NCBI GenBank assembly: GCA_963668545.1
Contig: OY764868.1
Location: 2,356,001-2,420,000, forward strand
Source: G963662265 sp963668545
GTDB lineage: Bacteria; Spirochaetota; Spirochaetia; CADAEX01
Length of the DNA stretch: 64,000 nt
Reading direction: 5' to 3'
Shown here: piece by piece, positions 54,174 to 63,344 of the stretch
Position numbering within the stretch: position 1 is the stretch's first letter
How the letters are laid out: every line of letters starts with the position of its first letter
The notes under the pieces: model-generated
Told to the model about the DNA's origin: nothing
The model's input: only the letters and a program-made list of their open reading frames with translations
The model's database searches: none
Position numbers and translations under genes: made by a program

Positions 54174-56957
54174 CTATTTAAGAAGGCTGTTGACAGCCGA
54201 GACAAGCTCTTTACCTGTAAAAGGTTTTTTAATGATTTCATTCACAGCTTCAGGCAGCATATCACTGCTGAATCTGTCACTGTATCCTGAACTGAGAAGA
54301 ACGGGAACACTGCTGTTTATTTTCTTGATTTCAACGGCAAGTGCGTCACCGGAAAGATCAGGCATTGTCATATCTGTAATTACAAGATCAAATTTAGAAT
54401 GATTGTTTTTAAAATATTCAAGCCCTTTTAAAACATCGCTGAAAAGCAGCACACTATGACCTTCCCTGGTAAGGAATTTCCCAATCAGGTCAAGTATCAT
54501 GTTCTCATCATCAAAAACAATAATATTGGACATTTTTCTCACCTTTTCTTCTTCAGTTTTCCCATCATCCTCTTCTGAAATTGTGCCATGAATTTTAAAA
54601 TAAAGATAGACACAAGTTCCTTTCCCTTCCTCACTTTCTAGCAGTATATGTCCGCCCCACTGCTTAACAAGACCATGGACTACAGACATCCCCATGCCTG
54701 AGCCTTTACCAGCCTCCCTCGTTGTAAAAAAGGGGTCGAATACCCTTTCCCTTATTTCTTCGCTCATTCCGCATCCTGTATCACAGAACGATATCTCAAC
54801 AGCTTCAGTCTCCGGATCTTCAGGGAAGATACCTGAATTCCCTCTTCCGGTCTTCCTTATCCTGATGGCAAGCTCTCCACCATCCGGCATTGCAAGCCTT
54901 GCGTTTGTGCATATATTCATGAAAATCTGGTGAAGCTGCCCCTCATCAGCCAGTATCAGGACATCAGCATCTGAGGAAAGGCTGACATTGATAGACCTGG
55001 GAAAAGAGGGCTTTATAAACCGGAACACCTCTTCGGCAAGAGAAGATACATTTACAGTTTTTGTTTCATTCCGTTTGTCGCGTGCAAAATCAAGTATCTG
55101 ACCTGTCAGGTTAATGCCCCTGTTTGCCGCCTGAAGAATAATATCGAATTTGTCCCTTGTTTCCTCTTCAACAGAGCTTTCCATCTGACCCAGCTCTGCA
55201 TATCCCCTGATTATTGAAAGGATGTTGTTGAAATCGTGGGCCACTCCCCCTGCAAGAACCCCTATTGATTCAAGTTTCTGTTTTCTCTTAAGCTGCTGCT
55301 CCATGCTTTTTCTTTGATCAATATCGCGGATACTTCCCCTGAATCCGATAAAGGATCCTTCCGAATCAAATATTTTCCTGCACTGGAGATCAACCCATAT
55401 TACAGATTCATCTTTTCTTATTATCCTGAATTCAAAGCTGTTCCTGTTCGAATCTCCGCAGACAGTGTTGCAGCAGAAATTTTCCCAGAGAGTTGAATCC
55501 TCGTGATATACAATACTGTAAAACAGATTAGTGTCCTGCATGAATTCTTCAGCACTGTATCCCGAAATACGGAGACAGGAGGGGGAACTGTATATAAACT
55601 CCCTTTCAGGTGTCTGCCAGAATTCCCAGTCGTAATTATATTCCGCAATAGTCCTGTATTTCATTTCCATTGCAGAAAGGATACTGTCAAACTCCTCTCT
55701 GTAACTGAGGTCCCTCACTACTGACATCACATAATTGACATTGTTGAGTTCTATAATCCTGGAATTTACTTCAACAGGAATACTTTTCCCCTCCCCTGTA
55801 AGGTATATGGTCTTGAAAATAACAGATCCTTCATTCAGCAATTTTTCCCTGTAACTGCCCACCTTTTCCTTTTCATCTTCAGGAACCATGTCATAAAGTG
55901 AAAGAGCTAGAAGATCATCCCTTGAGTATCCGAATTTCTCGCAAGCTGTTCTGTTGGCATCTGTAAACAGTCCGTAGCTTCTGTCTTTAATTACAGTCAG
56001 GAAAATCGAGTCGTTTGCTCCGTTGAAAACAGCCCTGTAAAATTCCTCACTTTTAAAAAGCTGTTTCCTGATTTTTTCAACCCTGGACTTGAGAAGATAG
56101 ATGAAAAGAAAAGTGGTAAGAAGGGATGCTGTTGCCACAGCAAAAACAGCATACACCCATGAAGGAATACTGCGGAAAGAACCAGGGAACAGCCATTTTT
56201 CAAGAAGCCTGTAATAAAAAGAATTCCGGTCGTTTTTCATGTCTGAAATTTCCCTGTCAATCAGATCGAGAATATCCCGGTTTTTCCCCTTTTTTGATGC
56301 GACAAGGGACCTGGTCGGGGAAAAGACTATCTCTGTGGCTTTCAGCCTCTGATTTGATTTGGCATAGAAATTAAATGAAATCATTGCATCGACATGATTA
56401 TCAAGAAGCTCCCTGTTCATTTCATCAAGATCACTGAAAAAAAGAGGTGTAAAAGGTATATCAAAATCAGCCATCAGCCTGATGAAATTTCTGCCGTTCT
56501 GGTCGTCATTCATAAGGGCAACTTTTTTATCCCTTAAATCAAAGACTGTTTCCACCGGGGAATCGGGAACAACAAAAACCTGGCTCCATGATACTATAAA
56601 TGATTCTGAGTTGAAATCAAAGAATTCTGACCTCAGACTGCTGAATTTGATACCCGGGAGTATATCGATATCACCTGCAAGTACCCGGGTATATGCATCC
56701 TGAAAAGATATTCCCTGGATAAATTCAATTTCAAGATTATTTTTCTCAAATATATACTCAAGCATTTCCGGAAAGAAACCGGATGCTTTTCCGTTTTTAT
56801 CAGTAAAGACAACAGGATCAACACCGTCAAAAACAGCCACAGAAATTTTTTCAGGTATTTCAGCACTTAAATAACAGACAGGAAGGAACATAAGCTGAAT
56901 AAATAACACCATACTTGAATAAATATTATTTTTTTTCATAGCTTTCATTATTTCCAT
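54174..56957 (-). CDS. Hybrid histidine kinase with periplasmic SBP_bac_3 sensor and PAS domains
   Basis: 927 residues. A signal anchor (about 12-33), then an SBP_bac_3-type solute-binding domain (about 35-255, ISVAVFDGVDPVVFTDKNGKASGFFPEML), a membrane helix (about 267-290), two PAS domains (about 305-420, 435-555), HisKA with an intact His (LAGGVAHDFNNILSIIRGY), HATPase (ICTNARLAMPDGGEL, GSGMGMSVVHG) and a C-terminal receiver (VITDMTMPDLSGD). It should sense an amino-acid-like ligand in the periplasm and relay phosphate to its receiver. No output partner is beside it. Start has a weak ribosome-binding site; three Met codons lie close together. Confidence 0.9.
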   Translation of the reverse strand: MEIMKAMKKNNIYSSMVLFIQLMFLPVCYLSAEIPEKISVAVFDGVDPVVFTDKNGKASGFFPEMLEYIFEKNNLEIEFIQGISFQDAYTRVLAGDIDILPGIKFSSLRSEFFDFNSESFIVSWSQVFVVPDSPVETVFDLRDKKVALMNDDQNGRNFIRLMADFDIPFTPLFFSDLDEMNRELLDNHVDAMISFNFYAKSNQRLKATEIVFSPTRSLVASKKGKNRDILDLIDREISDMKNDRNSFYYRLLEKWLFPGSFRSIPSWVYAVFAVATASLLTTFLFIYLLKSRVEKIRKQLFKSEEFYRAVFNGANDSIFLTVIKDRSYGLFTDANRTACEKFGYSRDDLLALSLYDMVPEDEKEKVGSYREKLLNEGSVIFKTIYLTGEGKSIPVEVNSRIIELNNVNYVMSVVRDLSYREEFDSILSAMEMKYRTIAEYNYDWEFWQTPEREFIYSSPSCLRISGYSAEEFMQDTNLFYSIVYHEDSTLWENFCCNTVCGDSNRNSFEFRIIRKDESVIWVDLQCRKIFDSEGSFIGFRGSIRDIDQRKSMEQQLKRKQKLESIGVLAGGVAHDFNNILSIIRGYAELGQMESSVEEETRDKFDIILQAANRGINLTGQILDFARDKRNETKTVNVSSLAEEVFRFIKPSFPRSINVSLSSDADVLILADEGQLHQIFMNICTNARLAMPDGGELAIRIRKTGRGNSGIFPEDPETEAVEISFCDTGCGMSEEIRERVFDPFFTTREAGKGSGMGMSVVHGLVKQWGGHILLESEEGKGTCVYLYFKIHGTISEEDDGKTEEEKVRKMSNIIVFDDENMILDLIGKFLTREGHSVLLFSDVLKGLEYFKNNHSKFDLVITDMTMPDLSGDALAVEIKKINSSVPVLLSSGYSDRFSSDMLPEAVNEIIKKPFTGKELVSAVNSLLK

Positions 56958-57031
56958 TTTTTAAATTAATAGGCAGTAGAGCTTTTTATTAAAAAAGCCC
57001 TCCTATATTATAGTATATACAAAAGAAAGAA

Positions 57032-57709
57032 TTAATCATTATTTATTTTATTGAGATAGCGGTAAACAGTAGGCTCTGAACAACCAAGCTGCTTGGCAGC
57101 CTCCCTTACTGCCCCCTTGAGACGGAAAATGTTTTTCTGATTCAGAATTTCAACAATATTCAGCCTGTCATCCTGGGTAAGACGTTCCTTTACAATATTA
57201 TTTTCTATCAGGTATTTCTTTATCACATTATCCGCTTCCTCAGTAATGGAATCATAGAAAGTTTCCCCAGCATTGCTTACAAGGGAATCGACAGAGTCAT
57301 ATGAATTATTAATCTCAATAAGCCGGTCAGGATGGCAGAGCTTGAGAATACTGGTACTTAATTCCTTGTATCTCCTGTCATCAAAATTGATACAAAGCAT
57401 CCCTACAATATTCTTATCATCATCCTTGATAAACATTGTGGATGAACGGAGTATCCTGTGGTCCCTTGAAACCCCGTTATAGTTCACCTTGTAGTCCATA
57501 TCCCTGTATGATTCATCTGAAATCACTTCAAGCCCGAAGTTGGTGAGAGGCCCTCCCACCTGCCTCTGGCTTACATGTCCGTTTGCAATTGCAACAATGG
57601 AGTTTATATGGTCCTCTGTATCATGGAGCACAATTTCATAATCAGGGCCGAGCGCCTTGCCCAGGAATTCCACAACCAGGGTGTATTTTTTCCTTAAATC
57701 TTCATTCAT
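57032..57709 (-). CDS. YheO/DauR-type transcriptional regulator (PAS_6 + HTH_22)
   Basis: 225 residues. The N-terminal PAS_6-like domain (about 10-125) includes GPDYEIVLHDTEDHINSIVAIANGHVSQRQVGGPLTNFGLE and FIKDDDKNIVGMLCINFDDR. The C-terminal HTH_22 (about 165-222) has LNQKNIFRLKGAVREAAKQLGCSEPTVYRYLNKIN. DauR represses D-amino-acid catabolism genes in Pseudomonas and responds to an amino acid; here the neighbours are tryptophanase and RidA. A 16-bp motif at 57779-57794 upstream of this gene recurs upstream of ridA. The regulator probably controls those genes and itself, by inference. Confidence 0.85.
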   Translation of the reverse strand: MNEDLRKKYTLVVEFLGKALGPDYEIVLHDTEDHINSIVAIANGHVSQRQVGGPLTNFGLEVISDESYRDMDYKVNYNGVSRDHRILRSSTMFIKDDDKNIVGMLCINFDDRRYKELSTSILKLCHPDRLIEINNSYDSVDSLVSNAGETFYDSITEEADNVIKKYLIENNIVKERLTQDDRLNIVEILNQKNIFRLKGAVREAAKQLGCSEPTVYRYLNKINND

Positions 57710-57778
57710 TTACCGGTCCGCCTGTTTATCTGTTTATTCTGGCTTCATCAACATGTTTCTATAAACAGAATTGATTTA

Positions 57779-57794
57779 TAATAATTTATTATCA
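57779..57794. promoter_or_regulatory. Putative operator upstream of the YheO-type regulator
   Basis: TAATAATTTATTATCA, containing the perfect palindrome TAATAA-T-TTATTA. The identical 16 bp occurs at 59853-59868 before ridA. It begins 70 bp before the regulator's start codon. Confidence 0.6.
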
Positions 57795-57825
57795 TCATGA
57801 ACATCAAGCTGAAGTCAAGCAGATA

Positions 57826-57857
57826 AAAATAAAATGCCGCCGGTTTAACCGGCAGCA
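57826..57857 (-). terminator. Terminator of tnaA
   Basis: GCCGG (57839-57843) and CCGGC (57849-57853) with a TTTAA loop, followed on the minus strand by an interrupted T-run (TTTTATTTTTATC). It lies 31 bp past the tnaA stop. Confidence 0.75.
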
Positions 57858-57887
57858 CTGAAAAATCAAAAACCTTATATTTTTTTG

Positions 57888-59270
57888 TTATTTAAGAGGT
57901 TCAAGAGAAGCCTGGAAGTGCCTTAACACAGGAGGTTCCCATGTAATTCTGTAACCCTTCACAGCTGCGGATCTTTTCTTTATCTCAATCAGGGCATCTG
58001 CCATTACATCAAAATGGGCCTGGGTATAAACCCTTCTGGGGATTGCAAGACGGGTAAATTCAAACTTTGACTGGATCTGTTTACCTGTATCAGGATCATT
58101 TCCAAGGAGATAGGAACCTATCTCACATGCCCTGATCCCTGCTTCCCTGTAGAGTTCTACAACAAGTGCCTGCCCGGGGAACTCATGATAGGGGATATGG
58201 GGAAACATTGCTTTGGCATCGACAAATACACCATGACCCCCCACAGGTGCCTGATATGCAATACCTGCATCATCAAGTTTTCCGGCAAGATATTCCATCT
58301 GTCCGATTCTGTATCTCAGGAAATTTTCATCTATACCTTCATAAAGACCTATTGCGAGAGCTTCCAGGTCTCTTCCCGCAAGGCCGCCGTAGGTTGTAAA
58401 ACCTTCGAATGAAATTGTCCTTCCCTTGAGTGCTGTAAAAAGGTCCTCATCTTCCCTGATCCCGATAAGACCGCCCATATTTACAATTGTATCCTTCTTC
58501 GCACTCATGGTAAAAGTATCAGCATAGCTGAACATTTCATTGATTATTTCTTTTATGGATTTATCTGAAAAACCTTCTTCCCTCTGCTTGATAAAGTAGG
58601 CGTTTTCCGCATACCGGGCAGCATCAATATTAAATCTTATCCCGTATTTCCTGCAGACAGCAGATGTTTCCCTGACATTCTTCATGGAAACAGGCTGCCC
58701 ACCCGCAGAGTTGTTTGTAACTGTCATGATTACAAGTGCAATATTTTCAGGCCCCTTTTCCCTGATAATTGATTCAAGTTTTTCAACATCCATATTTCCT
58801 TTAAAAGGGACCCTCAATGACGGATCCCTTGCTTCTTCAACAACACAGTCAATTGCTCTGGCACCGGCTATTTCCACATGTGCCCTTGTTGTATCAAAAT
58901 GCATGTTTGCTATGGAGAATTTCCCCTCACCCATAATTGCTCCGAAAAGGACCTTTTCTGCAGCTCTTCCCTGGTGTACGGGCTGAATATATTTATATCC
59001 TGTAATATCCCTTGCAGCATCGAGAAGCTTGAAGTAGCTTGATGCTCCGGCATATGCTTCATCGCCTCTCATTATTCCAGCCCACTGCTCCTGGCTCATT
59101 GCATTTGTTCCGCTGTCTGTAAGCAGGTCAATATACACATCCTCTCCCCTGAGGTTGAAAATATTATATTTTGCTTCAGCGATTTTCTGCGCCCTTTCTT
59201 CCCTTGTAAGCATCTTGATTGTTTCAACCATCTTGATTCTGAAAGGTTCCGGTACATACTTGATTCCCAT
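57888..59270 (-). CDS. tnaA: Tryptophanase
   Basis: 460 residues, beta-eliminating lyase family. PLP Lys near 257 is in TMSAKKDTIVNMGG. Tryptophanase is favoured over tyrosine phenol-lyase: GPENIALVIMTVTNNSAGGQPVSM, IDAARYAENAYFIKQREEGF, PHIPYHEFPGQAL and CEIGSYLLGNDPDTGKQ match the E. coli TnaA arrangement, whereas the phenol-lyase has MERGIISAG there. It splits tryptophan into indole, pyruvate and ammonia. Start is ATG at 59268-59270 with AGGAGG 8 nt upstream. The gap from ridA is 141 bp. No TnaC-type Trp leader peptide is found. Function as deaminating nitrogen source fits its neighbours. Confidence 0.92.
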   Translation of the reverse strand: MGIKYVPEPFRIKMVETIKMLTREERAQKIAEAKYNIFNLRGEDVYIDLLTDSGTNAMSQEQWAGIMRGDEAYAGASSYFKLLDAARDITGYKYIQPVHQGRAAEKVLFGAIMGEGKFSIANMHFDTTRAHVEIAGARAIDCVVEEARDPSLRVPFKGNMDVEKLESIIREKGPENIALVIMTVTNNSAGGQPVSMKNVRETSAVCRKYGIRFNIDAARYAENAYFIKQREEGFSDKSIKEIINEMFSYADTFTMSAKKDTIVNMGGLIGIREDEDLFTALKGRTISFEGFTTYGGLAGRDLEALAIGLYEGIDENFLRYRIGQMEYLAGKLDDAGIAYQAPVGGHGVFVDAKAMFPHIPYHEFPGQALVVELYREAGIRACEIGSYLLGNDPDTGKQIQSKFEFTRLAIPRRVYTQAHFDVMADALIEIKKRSAAVKGYRITWEPPVLRHFQASLEPLK

Positions 59271-59394
59271 CGTTAAACCTCCTGGTTCATGCCGACCTGC
59301 TCAGGACACAGCTCAGGCGGGATCAATTTATGACCATCCTGAGAGGCTGTACAGGCAAATCAGATTATATAAAAATGAAAATAATTTATTCTCA

Positions 59395-59413
59395 AACAGA
59401 TTAACAATCTGTT
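59395..59413. promoter_or_regulatory. Perfect hairpin between ridA and tnaA
   Basis: AACAGATT-AAC-AATCTGTT lies at the ridA stop codon. No T-run follows on the minus strand, so it may be a processing or partial-termination site rather than a terminator. Confidence 0.4.
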
Positions 59414-59795
59414 ATTTTTTAAAAGCTATTGCCTCAATTTCAACAAGAGCATCTTTAGGAAGCCTGGAAACCTCTACTGCACTCCTTGCAGGATAGTTGC
59501 TGTCCCCGAACATCTCCATGTAGATTCGGTTCATGTCGGCAAAATTATTCATGTCATTGAGAAATACTGTTGTTTTCACAACATCATCAAGAGTCATTTT
59601 CTGTGAAGTCAGTATAGCCTTGAGATTTTCAAGAGACTGCCTTGTCTGTTCTTTGATTCCCCCTTCCGCGAATTCCCCCGTTGAAGGATTAATCGGAAGC
59701 TGACCTGATACGAAAACAAGACCTGAAGCTTCTGTACCCTGCGAATAGGGACCTATTGCAGCAGGTGCTTTATCTGTTGATATTATTTTTTTCAT
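59412..59795 (-). CDS. ridA: RidA (YjgF/YER057c/UK114) enamine/imine deaminase
   Basis: 127 residues, the family length. It begins MKKIISTDKAPAAIGPYSQGTEASGLVFVSGQLPINPSTGEF and has SLENLKAILTSQKMTLDDVVKTTVFLNDMNNFADMNRIYMEMF and NYPARSAVEVSRLPKDALVEIEAIA, which includes the conserved Arg that binds the substrate carboxylate. RidA hydrolyses reactive 2-aminoacrylate, made by PLP lyases such as tryptophanase. It is directly upstream of tnaA, a good functional match. Start is ATG at 59793-59795 with AGAGAGGAA; the longer reading to 59828 has no advantage. Confidence 0.95.
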   Translation of the reverse strand: MKKIISTDKAPAAIGPYSQGTEASGLVFVSGQLPINPSTGEFAEGGIKEQTRQSLENLKAILTSQKMTLDDVVKTTVFLNDMNNFADMNRIYMEMFGDSNYPARSAVEVSRLPKDALVEIEAIAFKK

Positions 59796-60174
59796 TGTAT
59801 TCCTCTCTTTACAATAAAATATTATCACCGTAATAATTCCCTGTCAAGTTTTTAATAATTTATTATCACTCTCAAGGATGCTTTTAACATTTTACAGCTG
59901 TTTTTTACGCTATTGTCCATATATCTGGCCAATTACGAAGTAATATGTTTCTATTGGTAATAATATTTTATTATCACATTTATCTTATAAGATTTTATTC
60001 CGGCCGTTATATCCCGGTACAGGAGATGCTTTTATCACTGTCAACAATGTCAGGTTTTCAAAAATACTGGCAAACGGAAGATATTGGGAATATAATTATT
60101 TGGGCATCAGAATAATTTTCCGCATTATTATAACCGCCCATCAGTCTGCAGCTTATTAAAAAAGGTAGATAATT
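59796..60174. promoter_or_regulatory. Intergenic region with repeated TAATAA...TTATTATCA motifs
   Basis: About 380 bp between divergent ridA and guanine deaminase. TAATAATTTATTATCA at 59853-59868 is identical to 57779-57794. A longer variant TAATAATATTTTATTATCA lies at 59958-59976, and a partial one, AATAAAATATTATCA, at 59813-59827. No gene or riboswitch is recognised. Confidence 0.55.
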
Positions 60175-61503
60175 TTGAACAGCCATATCAGAATTATAAA
60201 AACCGCAATTATAAACCCTGTATCTGATACAGAAACTGAATTTATCAGCGACGGAGCAGCTGTCCTTGAAAAAAAAAGTAAAAACCCAGGCGAAGCAGGT
60301 TTTGTTTTCAGAGAGAATGGAACTGCGGATGATGTTCTCAAAAAGTACAGTGATTATCCGGAAAGGGAAGTTATTGACAGACCGGGAACCCTGATGCTTC
60401 CATCATTTTTCGACATGCATTTCCACTGGGTGCAGGATGATGTAAGGATGATGCCCAAGGAAAATCTCCTTAACTGGCTTGAAGACTATGTCTGGCCCTA
60501 TGAATCAAAATTCAGCAGCATGGAATATTCCGAACTGAAGGGAAGAGAGTTTGCAGAAAAACTTGCAGCTTCCGGGACCCTTGGAGGGGCATGCTACTGC
60601 TCCATACACAGACACACAGTCGACCATGCACTGAAATTCTTTAAAGGCAGCTTTGCGGCGGGAAATGTACTTATGACAATGAATTCCCCGCCCTACCTCA
60701 CACAGACAGAGCAAGAAGCGGTTTCAATTACAGAGGAGAAATCTGCCATCTATAAGAAAAGGTATGCTGTTACCCCCCGCTTTGCACCCACAACATCCCC
60801 CGATGTAATGATAAAATGCGCTGAAATAGCCAGATCAAACAATTCCTTTATACAGACACATCTGTCTGAAACCAGAAAGGAGATTGATTTTGTGCTCTCA
60901 TACTACCGGAAATATGATAATTTCAGGGATGCAGGAAACTACACTGAAATATACAACAGGTGCGGTATACTGGGGCCCGGAACTATTATGGGACACTGCA
61001 TACACATTTCAGACAGTGAACTGGAGATCCTCAGGCAGACAGGGACTGCTATAGCACACTGCCCTTCATCAAATGCTCCCGTATCAGACCTGGGACTGGG
61101 CTCAGGCCTCTTTGATTTCAGAAAGGCTGAAAAGGCTGCTGTCAGGTGGGCACTTGCTTCAGATATCGGAGGAGGCCCTTATCTATCAATGTTTGATGTC
61201 ATGAGATCTTTTGTAGTTCAGAACAGGGCTGCAGGGATTAATGAGGCTACATTCACCAAAGCCCTTTACAGAGCTACTGCTGCAGGTGCCGGAATAATGG
61301 GAATTGATAAAACTCACGGGACTCTGGACAGCGGAAAATCCGCAGATTTCATACTCATAGACTGTCCTTCAGCCGCAGATACAGCTGAAAAAACACTGGA
61401 AAATGTTATAATGGCTAAATCTGGGGCAAGAGACAGTTATATCGATCTTGTTCAGAGTACTTTTCTTGAAGGAAGGGAAATCTACTCAAGGAAAAATCAT
61501 TGA
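60175..61503 (+). CDS. guaD: Guanine deaminase-like amidohydrolase
   Basis: 442 residues. Metal-site motifs are intact: MHFHWVQDD with His82 and His84, IQTHLSETRKE, MGHCIHISDSE, AHCPSSNAPVSDLGLGSGLFDF and LASDIGGGPYLSMFD. These match guanine deaminases (FNTHISE, AHCxHL, AHCPTSN, GTDVGAG), which turn guanine into xanthine and ammonia. Start is TTG at 60175 with AAGGTAG upstream; no better start is seen. It lies beside an NTPase-MocA protein and a hydantoinase gene, suggesting purine/pyrimidine catabolism. A related deaminase such as hydroxydechloroatrazine hydrolase cannot be excluded. Confidence 0.85.
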   Translation: MNSHIRIIKTAIINPVSDTETEFISDGAAVLEKKSKNPGEAGFVFRENGTADDVLKKYSDYPEREVIDRPGTLMLPSFFDMHFHWVQDDVRMMPKENLLNWLEDYVWPYESKFSSMEYSELKGREFAEKLAASGTLGGACYCSIHRHTVDHALKFFKGSFAAGNVLMTMNSPPYLTQTEQEAVSITEEKSAIYKKRYAVTPRFAPTTSPDVMIKCAEIARSNNSFIQTHLSETRKEIDFVLSYYRKYDNFRDAGNYTEIYNRCGILGPGTIMGHCIHISDSELEILRQTGTAIAHCPSSNAPVSDLGLGSGLFDFRKAEKAAVRWALASDIGGGPYLSMFDVMRSFVVQNRAAGINEATFTKALYRATAAGAGIMGIDKTHGTLDSGKSADFILIDCPSAADTAEKTLENVIMAKSGARDSYIDLVQSTFLEGREIYSRKNH

Positions 61504-61510
61504 AACATCA

Positions 61511-62605
61511 TCATCTGCTGTTCATGATATCAAGGAGCTTCCTGTAGTCCTCCGGAGTATCTATATCAAAACCTTCAGCAGTATCATCTATTTCAATCCC
61601 CAGGACCGAGGAACTGTATTTCCTGATTATACGGCTGCCTCCGCTGTCTCCCATGAGGTTCAGAAGATCATTGCGGAATCCTGAAGGAAAGACTGCAGGA
61701 GAGGATTTTTCATTATTGATTACAGGAACAACAATACTGCCGCTGTTATCCGCAAAGGTCCTGGCAAGCTTTCTCATAGTGGATAAAGAGAGCAGTACCT
61801 GGTCGCAGGGAATAAACATATATCCGTCAGCACCTGCTTTGTCAGCACCTTTCACACCGATTCTTATGGTCTCTGATATGCCTCTCTCCCCATGGGGATT
61901 TCTCAGGGGGGTGACATTCCAGTATTCCCCGGATCCTTCAAGAATTTCATCAGAACCTGAAACAATAAAAACAGAAGAGAAAACATCAGCTTCAAGGGCA
62001 TTCTCTATAGTTATCCGGTACAGAGATCTGTTTCCTGCTTCAAGGAGAAGCTTGTTTTTCCCTCCGAACCTGGCTGATAAACCTGAGGCCATTATGACAG
62101 CTGCAATATTAACCTTCCTGATTACCCTGTATTCTGCAGAGTATTCATGAATTAACTTTTCAAGAGTTTCAAGGTTGCTGCAGGAAACTGTCAGACAGAT
62201 ATCATTTCCGGATGAGTTGCGAAGGAGAAGATGGAGAGTCTCATAAAAACCCTTATGCTGGTCAAGCTCAAGAGAACCGATCTCATCCAGGATAAAGCAG
62301 TTCCCCGAAGCACGCTCAGAGATTCTTTTACTGAATCCACTGAAAACCCCTGAAAAAGCCTCTTTGTTGAAAAAAAACCTTTTGTTCTCATGGTATTCAC
62401 TGAAAAGATTATTACAGATCATTTTATCTTGAATAAATGGTATCAGCTCTCCTGTAACAGGGTTGAAAAGATCATATGCTGAAACAAAACCGGACTCAGT
62501 TTTCTTCCTGGATATGAACCCGAAAGGATTTTTCCCATGGCTGAAAAAACCTGAAGCCTCTTCCGTTTTTCCCGATGACCTTCCCCCTGCTATGATATAT
62601 ATCAT
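61511..62605 (-). CDS. Fusion of a P-loop NTPase and a MocA-like molybdopterin nucleotidyltransferase
   Basis: 364 residues. N-terminal domain (1-165): Walker A GGRSSGKT at 7-14 and a Walker-B-like NCFILDEIGSLEL near 102-114, of the NTPase_1/DUF2478 (THEP1) type. C-terminal domain (167-362): AAVIMASGLSARFGGKNKLLLEAG, a MobA/MocA NTP-transferase start, with FIPCDQVLLS near 268 and ending FDIDTPEDYR. MocA makes molybdopterin cytosine dinucleotide for hydroxylases such as xanthine dehydrogenase. The start ATG lies 8 bp after the upstream gene's stop with no site of its own, so translation is coupled. Xanthine dehydrogenase itself is not seen here. Confidence 0.8.
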   Translation of the reverse strand: MIYIIAGGRSSGKTEEASGFFSHGKNPFGFISRKKTESGFVSAYDLFNPVTGELIPFIQDKMICNNLFSEYHENKRFFFNKEAFSGVFSGFSKRISERASGNCFILDEIGSLELDQHKGFYETLHLLLRNSSGNDICLTVSCSNLETLEKLIHEYSAEYRVIRKVNIAAVIMASGLSARFGGKNKLLLEAGNRSLYRITIENALEADVFSSVFIVSGSDEILEGSGEYWNVTPLRNPHGERGISETIRIGVKGADKAGADGYMFIPCDQVLLSLSTMRKLARTFADNSGSIVVPVINNEKSSPAVFPSGFRNDLLNLMGDSGGSRIIRKYSSSVLGIEIDDTAEGFDIDTPEDYRKLLDIMNSR

Positions 62606-62613
62606 TCAGAACT

Positions 62614-63261
62614 TTACAGTCTCACAAGATACTGAAAAACAATTCCCATGGCTACCGCAGTTGCAGGAAGGAGGGGATTCAGCCTTGCGGGGATCCTCAG
62701 GCTGTTTTCGGATGATATACCTGTTTTAACCTTTACAAAAACATAAATTATGACTGTGTTGATTATTCCCAGCATAAGATATTCAAGGATTGCATAAAGT
62801 CCGCTCTGAATCATTCGGGAAGGGATATCAAGAAAATAGAGAACAGTCACTTCCGCCAGATAAATAACCCGCCATGACAGGCATGTAAGAACAACAGGAA
62901 CCAGTGTTATTTTCCTCTCCCTGGCGAGGGTAAACCTGAAAAGAAGTGCAACAGAAAAACCTTCAAGAAGTATTGCAAAAGCAGGATTTACAACCTTGAC
63001 AACAGGGAGAAAAGGGAGTGCCAGATTTGTCAGTTTGATAAGCGCTGTAACAACTGTCATCAGCGAAACAACTTCAATGCTTCCGCTCCGTTCATATGCC
63101 CTGTTCATCAGCATATATGCAATCGGAAACATTATGCCTCCGCTCAGACCCATAGGTATCATATTTAGAACATAGCCCAGAGTTGCCTCCAGAAAACCCC
63201 ACACTCCCCCGTAAAAAAGTGAAAACCATAGAATTTCTTTTTTGGATAACTTTTCTTTCAT
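62614..63261 (-). CDS. Predicted integral membrane protein
   Basis: 215 residues with about five to six membrane helices (EILWFSLFYGGVWGFLEATLGYVLNMI, VVSLMTVVTALIKLTNLALPFLPVV, AFAILLEGFSVALLFRF, LVPVVLTCLSWRVIYLAEVTVLYFL, LYAILEYLMLGIINTVIIYVF). Size and helix pattern resemble ECF-type substrate-binding (S) components, but no diagnostic motif is seen. CAGGAG precedes the ATG. It is in an apparent operon with the NTPase-MocA fusion, so a role in uptake for that pathway (molybdate, a nucleobase) is a guess. Confidence 0.6.
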   Translation of the reverse strand: MKEKLSKKEILWFSLFYGGVWGFLEATLGYVLNMIPMGLSGGIMFPIAYMLMNRAYERSGSIEVVSLMTVVTALIKLTNLALPFLPVVKVVNPAFAILLEGFSVALLFRFTLARERKITLVPVVLTCLSWRVIYLAEVTVLYFLDIPSRMIQSGLYAILEYLMLGIINTVIIYVFVKVKTGISSENSLRIPARLNPLLPATAVAMGIVFQYLVRL

Positions 63262-63344
63262 TACACATCTCCTGTCAGGCCGACTTTTTTAATATATATT
63301 ATACACCTGTTGTCGCCGGAATCAAGAAAACCTTTATCTGGATT

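Noticed and set aside
59271..59411. TnaC-like leader peptide before tnaA
   Set aside because: No short frame with a Trp codon and Shine-Dalgarno sequence; only a 4-codon frame is seen.
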